A DNA stretch of 64,000 nt from Gavia stellata (lineage: Eukaryota > Chordata > Aves > Gaviiformes > Gaviidae): the NCBI RefSeq assembly GCF_030936135.1, contig NC_082598.1, positions 55,272,347 through 55,336,346 of the forward strand, in the 5' to 3' direction. This document shows, piece after piece, positions 39,701-49,362 of this stretch. Made by a program: the position numbers and the translations under genes. Under the pieces are notes generated by a model. It searched no databases, was not told the origin of the DNA, and saw only the letters and a list, made by a program, of their open reading frames with translations. Each line of letters starts with the position of its first letter. Position 1 is the first letter of the stretch.

Positions 39701-42700
39701 TTACTTTAGATGTATCATGAAGGGCAATAACATTAATTAAGCACACATGATGGTAAATTAAAAGCTCTACTAAATAGCAACACCAAGAGGATAACCATGC
39801 CAGAGATGCTGCTGCCTACCTGTCTGAATGCAAGGCTGCTGTATCAACAAAGAAAAGCTGCTTTTTCCTCACTGTTAGCACAGTTGAACAGATTATTGAA
39901 CTTCAGGAAAAGACCCCAAGATAGTATCATCAGCAACGTACATTTCACACAAAAAATTCACACATAACAGTTCATCCAATCTACACAAACTAGGAGATGA
40001 GGGCCTCCCTTCTTTGAGCTCTCGAAAATATTTGGGCTAGGCTTCTCTGAAAACACAGGTGGGTTTTGAGGTGTGCAATTTTAGAGTGGCTGTATCCACA
40101 TTTCTTTAGCAGAAACCAGGGCACATATCAAACAATATTCTTCTCACTTCTACAGCCACAAAGCATGTAATGATAACATGACTTAAGAGTTACTCGCCCC
40201 AAAAGGACATTTTTATTGATCTTTGTTTCTTTTCGCATGTCCTCCTTTGCTGATGTTGCCCCATCTTAATACTACCATGCTGCACGACATCCAGACAGAG
40301 TTTATAATGCAACTTAGGCTACGTGCTTCAGTGCTTCTCAAATACCTGTAGTTCCAGAACAAAATAGTTTTAACACTGGTCTAAGACCAGCCTGTACAGC
40401 AAGACTATCTTGAAAATAAACTTTAGGAGCGAGCATGTGATGTAAACTCATATATCATAAGTATAAAAACATTTAAGAATAGAAACACTGTCCTGCAAGT
40501 TGTACTACAGAATTTTCACCACTTCTTCCATTTAACGTGAGATCTACTTAATAACTATTTTGAGTATTTTCTTTTTAAACCACCAAGATTAGTTTATATA
40601 AAGATGGGTATCATCTTTCTCACAGAAACCATCAGCATCTCGTCCTGTGTTTAAACACAGCAAAAGCCTCCTCTTCCTTTTAGTCACAGTTCAGTACAAG
40701 TAATCCCTCTCAGCTAACCTTGAATTTTCTGTTGCTTCTTTAGATGCTAGAACTGAAAGCGTAAGTAGTACATAACACACAGAATGAAAAGCAGTGATGT
40801 ATTTAAGCAAGGCCATACCTGAATACTCCTTCCATTTGGTCTTTGGTGTAGCCTTTTCCACTTTCACCTGCAGCAGATGCATTGCTCTCCTTCGTGCTAT
40901 TGGGCTTACTTTGATCATTGCTACTGGCTGGTTTTCGGCAGTAAGCGCCTCCCCCAGCAGTACTTCCATTCTTCATAATAGCTTCCAACAAAACTATAAA
41001 ACAACAGTATATCAATGTATCATTATAGGCATTAGCGATTAACGCGGAGCTCTCAAGTATCTTAAATGGGAGCACCACATTGTAAAAGACTAGCTGCTAC
41101 ATCCTCCCTTCCTTATTGATCGCCACTCTGTATCACAAACGTTTCTGAAGCCAGTCTAGCAACTCCTTTTTGTGGCGAAACTATGGAAAACTGTTTCAAA
41201 ATTAGCGCTTGGACTCCCCTCAACCTCTGTGCCAAGGTAATTTAATACTAGAGAGAATTTATCCAGGTCCTTCATTTCTAGATGGTTTTTAGAGGCACTG
41301 AACCCATTCTTTAGGGTGAAAACATGAGAACACCTGAATAAGCAACTGTAGATAGAAAAGAAGAACTAACCTAACACGTTAAAGCACCTGCAAACTATTC
41401 CATACAGAGACCAAGCCCATCTCCAGCACGTTTCAGTTGCTACACTACATAGCTATTTGTAACCTGAGCCACTAGTGGCCACAAACTAATGCTCTATACC
41501 CCTTCCAGGCAATACCAGCTGAAATTCAAACTACTGTTAAATGCCACAGATAACTCAGGACCAGCCCACTACACCCAATTCTTGAGACCTGGATCTTGAA
41601 AACCAGCATGCTTTTGCTAGATCCTGAAATCCTCTTTCCTTCCATGTTCCAACAGATCTCAAATCCAGCAGTTTTAATAAATCATCAGACATTAAGTTTT
41701 CTTTTTCTTTCTGGATGTAAGCCTCTATTTTGGGGGTATCTGTCTTACCAATAAATCAGAAACAGTACCATTCTAACTTAAGGGACTGCACACGAAGCAT
41801 AATGTGGATCAAAGATTATTAAATAGTCTATCTTTCCTGAAAAGAGTTCACTTCAGAGCAAGATGGCAAACTACATAGGCCAAATTTGTTTCACAAACAA
41901 CTGAGAGTTACTATCTGCACAAAAAATGTCCTAACAAAAATTCCCGAAGAACAATTTCCCACTCACTGCGAAACCATGTTATAGCTTTACAGTTAAAAAA
42001 CATTTTCTTTCAGAAGCTAGTGAGAAGAAGCCTGAAGGATTTTCTCCTAAATCTAATTTCTAAAACTTTCTCCTCTGACTAGCATGGTCTCTCTTAGAGC
42101 AGCAGCAAACTGGGATCCTACACATCATAGCTTATATCTCAGAGAAGCACAGGAAGGAAAAGAAAGTGGAGCTTTGTTTAAAAGAAGAACCACTTCCCTA
42201 GGATGTGCTTCTTAAAACTCTCCAGTATTTGCTTTTACTTATCAATTCACTTATTACCCACTGGCCACAGCAGTCTGAAGTACTGCAGATGAATAGCTAC
42301 ACTGGGCCTGAACAAGAAAGTCACCTGACTTCAGTGCCCGGTCCTGTGCTCGCGCCTGCCTCAGCAAGATTCCTCAATTGATCAGATCAGGCTTTTTACT
42401 GCAGAAATAAAGGAAAGGCTAACATGTAGATGCTGAGTTGTATACCGAATGGATGTTTTCACTACAAATGAAATTAAGTTCTTGAAAACAGGAGAGGTAT
42501 AGTTACATTATGGATGATAGCTGAAGCACATATCCAAATATTTGCAAGTTTATTCTAATATCATCCGTTATAGCCTTTAAAGTTCTGAGGTAAATGAAGT
42601 AATAACAACTCCAACAAGGTGACTGTGCCTGCAGGCTAAGAACTAATCAAGAACAGAGATTTGAACAGACAGTGCCTTCAGAATAAAGCATTTTCAGTCC

Positions 42701-45700
42701 AAATGTGCTCCAGGCAAGTGACAATAGAAAATTATCCTTTTTCTGTTCTGTGACATTAGATATTTAATGATGGTATCACGTAGGATCCTATCGAACACGT
42801 GACCCTGACTTACCCTCTAGAAATAATGCTTACTCAACAGTTTTGCAAATCCTGCCTTTATATTGGTACTGCTCTAGAAATTCCCCATCCCTGCACTAAT
42901 GCTTCTGCAAAACCAGTAGTAGCAAGAATGGTAGCAATGCAGGTATAGACAACAGTTTGCATTTTTAAGGCCCAGTTTCTCTTTCACAGCAAGCTTAGCT
43001 GGTAAGTCTTTTCATGAATTGGTTTGGCTGCACTATACTTTCAACATTACTACTTCCTAATCACCTTCTCAGACCTCCCACCCCCATAATGGAGCTGCAT
43101 CGCTGAGAAGACAATGCAGGACGCTTGCAAAAAGAAAAAATAATTCAAATCCATAAGAGTTAACTTCTTAAGATAGCAGGATGTAGCATATACAAACATG
43201 CTATTGTTCTGCGCTGAAAAAGAAAACCGTACAAAGGGTCTGGGGCCATTGTTTTCTTCAAATAAAAGACACAGTTCAGATATTCAGAAACAACTTTGAC
43301 TCTTCCATGAACTGCTGGTGGTAAAACCAGCTGTTAGAACTGTAGCACTAACAGTGTGTTAAAGAAAACTTTCACTGAGCATCTATGTATTTTAAAATAG
43401 GACATACAAGGAATCAAAGACTTGTTTTGTTGGCAGGTAAGACAACGAATCTTATCTCCAAATGTGTCTGAAGGCTTTCTTGTGTGTACTGTTACCTGCT
43501 GCTGAATGAAAGATCCTTGCTCTGCATTTGATTCCATTATGCACTGAACATGACCCCCACTTTCACTATGGGAAGAAATATTGAATTCAGAATTCATACT
43601 AACGCAACACCCTAAAAAACTAAGCTCACAGCCTCCTGAAAAGTTTATTTTTACAGGCAGCATCAGAAATAGTGCAAGAAAATCTTAAGAAGCACTGAAA
43701 AATAAAGCTGTCCTTAACATCATTTTCTGCCTTTAACTCCAAAAAGAATGGCACCTAAGTTTGAAAAGGAGATCTTGTCCTTTGTTATCTTTAAATCCAC
43801 TCCTACAAATCTTTTCCAGACAAGCAATTAGTTTCCATTCAGTTGCAAGAGGAATCATTAGCAAAAATCATAATCAAATAATATTTTGAACAGCTGAATT
43901 GTAAAACAATTTTCTAGCAAAGAGTGACGTCAACATGAACACTGCTACTATGAAGTCATTAGCTAAGTATCATTAAATAAGCACTGATCTTACATTTCAC
44001 ACTAGTAAGGCCTTAAAATAGCACTGCTGCAGTCAGCGTATTTCAGGCAGAAGCTTTGTTTAGCAAAACTAAACTTCACTGATGACTGAACTAGTGCTGA
44101 ATGCACTTCAAATGCAAATGTCGCCTAAACAAAACTACATATAGTATTATTTTAGAGACAATAGTTAAAAACTGCTCTCTGTCCTTTTACAATCCACTCT
44201 AACATCAGGAGGAGGAAGCTCCCATCAGTAAAATATTCAGCGCTCCTGTTCTCACTGCTTTTATCACTGATGGAACATCATTTGTGAAATGGTGGGCAAT
44301 TGTTCCCAAAATGATACTAAAGATACAATCTACGAAGCATCCGTGACTTCAGCGACAAATTGGTACGAACTACCTTCTCATACATACCCCAAAGAGAAAA
44401 TAAGTGAACACAGTGACAACTGGGGCTGCACACCATATTGTCCTATCACCACGTAAACCCAACACATTATGACTGTAAAATAAGAGTTAGAACTAAGAGA
44501 GCTCAAAAACCTTAACTGTTTCCTTTTCTTGGGTATGTGCTATAACACATTTTTAATTATCTAATGAGTTACTGTTTTTTTCCTCCAAGTAGACCTCCCC
44601 CACTTAATTTATCTAAAATATGACAATGAGATAATGAAGCAGTAATTATGTTTGTTCTTCGTCAGTGTAAAATTCCAGTTCTGATTTATTGCACACCTTC
44701 CAGTCCCTGTCCTGAAAACAGGATATTCTGTGTCCTTGCAGCTTACTGCACTTTTAACAGCGCTATGTAAGTGCCTCAAACTTTAAAAAAAATATGTATA
44801 TAATTCAATGAGTTGGTGTTGTTTTGGGAGGAAATGGAATGAGTTGAAAAGAATTACCAACCTCCACAGCTAGAAAACTGAAGCACAGAAATATTACAAG
44901 TTTGCAAAGTCCCCTAATTTCTAAGTACCTAGTTCAAATCAGGCCTAGGGCCTGATTTTTTTCAGTGGTATTAGGGCATCTGTAATTCTCATTAGCTTCA
45001 GATGGAGCTTTAACTGCCCACCAGTTCCACAAATCAGGCCCTTGTTTCAAGCTGAATACCTGAAAAATGAAGCACAAACAATTAGCCGTTCACTAACGGA
45101 AACCGAGTGAAGTGACTTATTTAACATCACAGAGAAATTCTGTGAAGTATCTAGTTTCAGTATACAATTCCCCAGATTACAGTCCACTACCATAACCACA
45201 AGACCGTCTTCTGTTCACCAGATCTGTACCTCATTTGTGACATACTTTGCTAATTTCCACAGTGAATAAAACAAGTGTCCTACAGACAATACCCTAATTA
45301 GCCATCTATTTCTTGCACCGAATACTTTACAATAGTGGTTATGTAGTAGCAGTCCTACTTAAAAGAAAAAAAAAAAAACCCACTCAAACTCTCAAAACAA
45401 ATCAAATGGAGATTTTTTTTTCCCCGAGAGTTACTATAACTCTTATCTTGGAGGTATAAGACAGTAATAAGCTATGTGAAGCAGAAAAAGCTATTCACTT
45501 TGGTGGAAGAAGCTGAATTGAAACCCTCAGCCTTCCTGCCTATTGACCAACACAGCTTCCAAAAAGCTGAAAGTGTTTTCATGCATGTCATCTTCTTAAG
45601 CCACAGAAATTTAGAGGAATATGGCAAACTTCTGCTTGTTTTTATTTCAGAGGTATCTAACGTGGCAAGAATACAGTGTCACATTCTTGATCCAAAGCAA

Positions 45701-47194
45701 TGGTTACCTTCTTCCAGGTGATTTACTAGCAACATCCATCCCGTCTTGCAGGGAAAAAAAAAAGCATACACACACAAAAACCTATGTACTATAAAAAAGA
45801 ACAGCACTGATGAGACCTTTGCTTACTGTTTGCATATAAAAGTAAGTCAGGAGATAACAGAGGACAGAAAATGTTCACCGAATCTGCTCACCTGACTTAA
45901 AGGCTTCACTACAGAATAAAATACAGCACAGAACACTTCCAGTCAGGAGTTCACCCCAAAGTCATGTTCCAAAAATGGTAAATGCTGAGGCCTTTAAGTC
46001 AGTACAGAGCACTGAAGTCTTTCCGATTCCTTCCATGGCATAGACAATGTAAGCGAGAACCAGAGGAACGCAACAAGTCACTGCTGCGTTCAAAGGTATT
46101 TCAAGGCAACTTCTGACACTGTGTGACAAAGACTCCAAGACAGGCAACAGCTCTGCGTACACTGAAACCTTACTATTGTTCCTTTTAGAAAAATCACTTC
46201 TAAACACCTTTTGCTAGAAAGATGCTAATTATTTTTCAAGTTTTAGCACAGAGGTGTCTGAAGAGCCAATTAAGTCATAGGGGGAGCCACCTATCCCGTT
46301 TTCTCTAGGAAAGTTAAACCTGTGTGCAATTGCTACGTAGCTACTGTACAGCCAAAAGGGAAATTAAACCGAGAAAACCCAAACCACGAGCAAGTTAGAG
46401 GATGAAGACACTGTCCAGTCTGGAGCAGCAGCTCCTGTTGCAAGCTGTTAGCGAGGACTAATTCACGGTGGCAGAAGAGAAGCCAACCCAGCCTGTCTCG
46501 GCCTGGGGCCTGAGGTGTCCTGCTGTTAATCGGGTCTAAGCCTAGTCTGTATGGCTACGCGTCTACTGATGGCTAAAGGGAGGGGGGAAACGCCGGCGAG
46601 TAGTTGGGCCGGCCCAGAGCGAACCCCTTTGGCGAGGAGGGAGGTCACCCCGCTCCTCCCCACCGCCTGACGCCACAGACATGCACTGAGGGTGGGAATC
46701 CACCCGCCCTAAGCGCTCCTCCTGGGCACCTGACCCATCGCTTCGGCCCCTTTTCCCAGCCGAGCCCCGCACAGCGCCAGGGACCCCAGCCCGGGCTGGT
46801 TCGGGGGCAGCGCCGTCCCCGCAGGGCGCGGAGGACGCACCGCTGGGTCCCCCTCGCCTCAGCGCCTCAGCCTGCGGGGGCCCGCCGCGCGGGCTGACGG
46901 CCGCCCCGGGGTGAGCGGACCCCCCCCCCCCCCCCCGCAGGCCCCGCGGTCCCCCCCGTCCCGAGGGAGCAGGGCAGCGGACCAGCGGGAGAGGGGAGGA
47001 GGGGCGGCCGCGGCAGCAGGGCCGGCGGGGCGCCGGGCGCGGGGAGGGGGCCGGGCTTCACCTCGGGCGGTCTCGGTCGGGTAGAGCTTCTGGGCCTTGC
47101 CGAGGAAGCGGAGGGCGCGGTCGCGGTTGCCGGCCTCCAGCGCCTCCCGCGCGATCCCGATGCACTTCTCGGCCTCGTCCCGGTTCCCCTCCAT
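21635..47194 (-). CDS. DNAJB14: DNAJB14, ER-membrane J-protein (Hsp40)
   Basis: DNAJB14 is a tail-region-anchored ER co-chaperone, with its J-domain in the cytosol, that stimulates Hsc70 in membrane-protein quality control and ERAD. Minus-strand coding exons are 47062-47194, 40819-40993, 30493-30638, 27219-27404, 26712-26806, 25920-26029, 24517-24689 and 21635-21759. They sum to 1143 nt, giving 380 aa (human about 379), with all phases consistent. Features: N-terminal [20 protein letters not shown] helix region; J-domain about residues 107-171 with HPD at 137-139 in [12 protein letters not shown]; a GF-like linker; one membrane segment about 250-271 ([20 protein letters not shown]); then the DUF1977 C-terminal domain ending LTSLYRGG. 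The start is the first ATG of exon 1, in the CpG island. Introns 1 and 2 are large (6 and 10 kb). DNAJB12, the close paralogue, is less likely given the overall match and the gene neighbourhood. Confidence 0.97.
23728..23784 (+). repeat. Copy 1 of a ~57-bp direct repeat in intron 7
   Basis: It shares the framework 'gaaatRgtcacagataat' and 'caggttaaaatt', then 'gatttgYagatgg', with copy 2 about 540 bases away. I judge them roughly 80-85% alike by eye. Confidence 0.75.
24266..24322 (+). repeat. Copy 2 of a ~57-bp direct repeat in intron 7
   Basis: Partner of the copy at 23728-23784, same orientation. The flanks do not obviously match, so the unit is short. It may be a local duplication or two relics of one repeat family. 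Confidence 0.75.
24517..24689 (-). CDS. DNAJB14: DNAJB14 coding exon 7
   Basis: 173 nt encoding the first part of the DUF1977 region: [20 protein letters not shown], then [20 protein letters not shown]. It ends one base into a Lys codon before gtaagt. Confidence 0.97.
25920..26029 (-). CDS. DNAJB14: DNAJB14 coding exon 6: transmembrane segment
   Basis: 110 nt encoding [20 protein letters not shown], then [16 protein letters not shown]. This is the single hydrophobic membrane anchor. The acceptor is ccttag and the donor gtaagt. Confidence 0.97.
26712..26806 (-). CDS. DNAJB14: DNAJB14 coding exon 5
   Basis: 95 nt encoding [20 protein letters not shown], then [11 protein letters not shown]. 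This is the charged, His-rich linker before the membrane segment. The donor is gtatgt, phase 0. Confidence 0.95.
27219..27404 (-). CDS. DNAJB14: DNAJB14 coding exon 4: end of J-domain and linker
   Basis: 186 nt encoding [20 protein letters not shown] (J-domain helix IV), then a linker with [20 protein letters not shown]. It ends one base into a Gly codon at gtattt. Confidence 0.97.
30493..30638 (-). CDS. DNAJB14: DNAJB14 coding exon 3: J-domain core with HPD
   Basis: 146 nt encoding [20 protein letters not shown], then [20 protein letters not shown]. The HPD triad needed to stimulate Hsp70 ATPase is intact. The donor gtaaaa is weaker than the others in the gene. Confidence 0.97.
34093..36235 (+). 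pseudogene. Candidate decayed coding island, identity unknown
   Basis: On the + strand, protein-like stretches recur in a single reading frame across about 2.1 kb, broken by scattered stops. Examples are [20 protein letters not shown] (from about 34324), [20 protein letters not shown] (35,640s) and [20 protein letters not shown] (36,150s). Base composition is less AT-rich than the flanking intron. This would fit a processed pseudogene or decayed transposon ORF antisense to DNAJB14, but I recognise no family and found no clear polyA tail or target-site duplication. Chance open frames remain quite possible. Confidence 0.25.
39403..39422 (+). repeat. (CAAA)n microsatellite
   Basis: About five tandem AAAC/CAAA units within intron 2. 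A similar run lies near 22036-22055. Confidence 0.85.
40819..40993 (-). CDS. DNAJB14: DNAJB14 coding exon 2
   Basis: 175 nt encoding [20 protein letters not shown], then a Ser/Asn-rich low-complexity linker and [11 protein letters not shown] before the J-domain. The acceptor is ttatag and the donor gtatgg. Confidence 0.95.
44870..45015 (+). repeat. Possible decayed MIR/CORE-SINE-like relic with hairpin
   Basis: The run 'gaaaactgaagcacagaaat' followed by 'tagttcaaatcaggcct' resembles the core of ancient amniote SINEs. It includes a perfect 10-base hairpin, AAATCAGGCC-tag-GGCCTGATTT, at 44936-44958. Diverged; by-eye assignment. Confidence 0.4.
45085..45215 (+). repeat. Possible decayed MIR/CORE-SINE-like relic
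   Basis: 'gtgaagtgacttatttaaca' followed by 'tcacagagaaa' and the closing 'cataaccacaagaccgtctt' match the core and the 'taaccactagaccat'-like end of ancient amniote SINEs. It lies just downstream of a similar relic. Confidence 0.5.
47062..47194 (-). CDS. DNAJB14: DNAJB14 coding exon 1
   Basis: 133 nt encoding [20 protein letters not shown], then [16 protein letters not shown]. It ends one base into a Val codon at donor gtgaag. The ATG fits the family N-terminus. Confidence 0.95.
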
Positions 47195-47432
47195 GGGCTT
47201 CTCCTTCCGCCGCCTCCGCCCGCCGCAGCGCAGGGAGAAGGGGCCTGAAGCCAGAGCGGAGCCGGGCGGGGCAGAGGGGCAGAGAGAGGAGAGGAGCGGG
47301 CGGGAGGGGGCTCCCCTCACTCCGCCAGGCTCATCCCGCCGTGCCGCTCCGCGCCGGCGGTACCCGCAGCCCCAGCGCGCCGCTCGGCCCCGGCAGCCAG
47401 CCCGGCCCGCCGCCTGCTTCCGGGGCGCCGCC

Positions 47433-47442
47433 GCGCATGCGC
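47433..47442. promoter_or_regulatory. DNAJB14: NRF1-type palindrome GCGCATGCGC
   Basis: A perfect match to the NRF1 half-site palindrome, about 240 bases upstream of the DNAJB14 ATG. Occupancy is inferred only. Confidence 0.55.
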
Positions 47443-47720
47443 CGCCGCCCGGGCCCGGGGGCGCCCCGCCCGCCCCGCCGCCGGCCCGGGGGCGCTGGCA
47501 GCTGCCCCGGCCAGGGGGCGCGCCGCAGCTAGCGCCGGGCTCGTCCCGGCCGGGAGCGCCGCCGCTCACCCGCGCGGCCCCGCCGCCGCCTGGCAGCAGC
47601 CCGGGGGAGCCGGCTGCGATGGAAAAGTACCGGGCGGGCGGCTGGGTGCTAGCGCTGCACTGCGGCCCGGGGAGCACCGCCCTGGCCCAGCCTGCCGCGG
47701 CCTTTCTGGAGCCGGTTCAG

Positions 47721-48959
47721 AAGCGAGAGGAGCCTACGCGTTGTCCTTTACAGTGCTCTGACTATGCTTTACGGTACTTGTTAGCACCTTCTAACTACTC
47801 ACTATAATTAGCGACATCAATTACATCCTGCCAAGAACTGCGTTGCTGGGAAGAAAGCGCTCAGGTGCTGCTCCAGTCACACACCGCAGCTCCGGAGGAC
47901 GAGTGCAGTTAAATAGAGGTCTAACCAACACTTAAGATCTAGGTCAACACCTTCCAGCTACAGCACTGCAGCAGAGATTATCACCTGAAAGAGGTTATAG
48001 AAACAGATTAGCCTGTTCAATGCAGAAGCATCTTTCTTTGAAGTATTTCCCTGCTGGAGGAGCAGTTCTGGAAGGCTGGAACCAGTCTGGGTAGCACCTT
48101 TTGCCTCCCCAGAAGGACGAGGTTTCCCTTACCACAGCAACCAGGAGGCCTTCTCTGTAAAAAACAAACTCGCAGAGAGCTGGAGAAGCACAGCTAAGGG
48201 AGATGTGACCAGAACCCCCTTTAACCTGCTGCAACTGAGGGCGCTACTGTACAGCAAAAGTTAAAACCTTAACTGCGACACTCCATCCTTAAACCCCACT
48301 TGTGCGGTTTGGCCCCTCATCACTATGGGGCTTCAAACTAACAGAAAGCAAGTGCTCAGAAAGAAAAGCGAGTGTTCAGAAAGCAAGTGCTTTGCAATTC
48401 AGATCCCTGCAGCCAGTGGAGGTGAACCCCACCCAGGAACAAGCCACACCGAGAGCTATCTGACTGCTACCTTGCAAGCAGGTTTTAGACCCGGGCTCTT
48501 CCTCAGAGCTCACACCCTATGAGCCAGTGGAGGCTGCTGCAGTGCAGCCCCCGCTTTTATGGGTGTCTCTCCCCAATCTTTTACAAGAAGAAACAAAGAA
48601 AATTAACTGAAGTTTTGGATTTTCAGCATCCTTCTTCCTCCTCCGTGATAGATCGCTTCCCTCCACAAAGGCTGACATCAAGTAACACCAGCCTTAAATA
48701 GCACCAGCCTCACATCTGCCCTGCTAAAGGCAACGGCCACACTATACAGCAGGCTCGCTTAGCAAGAACGTAACTTTCCAGGATAAAACCCCTGTACCAC
48801 TCCACTTGAGGCTATTTACCAAGTGCAGTATTCTAGGACTGTGCTGCCAGATAGCCCAAGCACAGCTGGTAGGACTGTTGGAGTTGCATGTTCTTGGAAT
48901 GGCTCTTCGAGAGCTGCGTAGTCGAGGCCAAGTATTTTTCAGTTAGTGGACAAGAGACA
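47721..48959. other. Intergenic spacer, DNAJB14 promoter to H2AZ1 3' end
   Basis: No gene recognised. It contains a short local repeat of CAGAAAG units at 48342, 48357 and 48377. H2AZ1 and DNAJB14 are head to tail, about 1.8 kb apart. Confidence 0.6.
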
Positions 48960-49300
48960 ATTGGTCTTGATATAACATTTATTGAATATTTCCACTCTAG
49001 TGGATGAAAAGTCTGTACAAAACCAAACATTTCCTTTACTTAATCAAACCAATCTAAAAACAGTCAGCTCAATCAAAACCCACTACAAATACAATAGCTT
49101 CTTTGAAGCCATGGTAACACTTAAATACGGTTAAGACTTCAATGCAGAAATTTGGTTTGTTAGAAAGCTCAAGGGAGCTTTAGCTTCTCAAAGTTACAAA
49201 AAGGCAAAACTGTGTTTCACAGATACAGTCCACTGGAATCACCAACACTGGACAATTAAGTACTTAAGAGTCCTGAGATAACAAGCGATCCTGGTATCCT
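48960..49300 (-). other. H2AZ1: H2AZ1 3'UTR
   Basis: From the TAA stop to just past the minus-strand AATAAA at 48978-48983. The short AT-rich 3'UTR ends with a normal polyA signal, as expected of a replication-independent histone. I noticed no histone stem-loop. Confidence 0.7.
48978..48983 (-). terminator. H2AZ1: H2AZ1 polyadenylation signal AATAAA
   Basis: A canonical minus-strand hexamer about 320 bases after the stop codon. Confidence 0.7.
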
Positions 49301-49362
49301 TTAGACAGTTTTCTGTTGTCCTTTCTTTCCAATGAGAGACTTGTGGATATGCGGTATTACAC
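49301..49362 (-). CDS. H2AZ1: H2AZ1 coding exon 5
   Basis: The acceptor is tttcttag. 62 nt complete a Gly codon and encode [19 protein letters not shown] before TAA. The final Val is diagnostic of Z.1. Confidence 0.98.

Larger units (their letters stand above)
30639..40818 (-). other. DNAJB14: DNAJB14 intron 2 (10.2 kb)
   Basis: Mostly AT-rich noncoding DNA. It includes a less AT-rich, protein-like but stop-interrupted island at about 34.1-36.25 kb, a 12-base perfect inverted repeat at 34060-34105, a (CAAA)n run at about 39403-39422 and a short (CA)n run near 39627. No intact gene was recognised. Confidence 0.6.
40994..47061 (-). other. DNAJB14: DNAJB14 intron 1 (6 kb)
   Basis: AT-rich from 41.0 to 46.5 kb, then part of the CpG island. 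It contains two possible ancient SINE relics at 44.87-45.22 kb. No exon or RNA gene was recognised. Confidence 0.65.
46560..47720. promoter_or_regulatory. DNAJB14: CpG island, DNAJB14 promoter
   Basis: GC- and CpG-rich DNA spanning DNAJB14 coding exon 1 and about 500 bases upstream. It includes a GCGCATGCGC NRF1-type palindrome at 47433-47442 and a C17 run at 46920-46936. No TATA box was seen near the start. Confidence 0.85.

Noticed and set aside
46859-47807. Frames of 236 and 272 codons around DNAJB14 exon 1
   Set aside because: The minus-strand frame contains the real exon (47062-47194), extended in both directions through intron and 5'UTR. The + strand frame is its GC-rich shadow.
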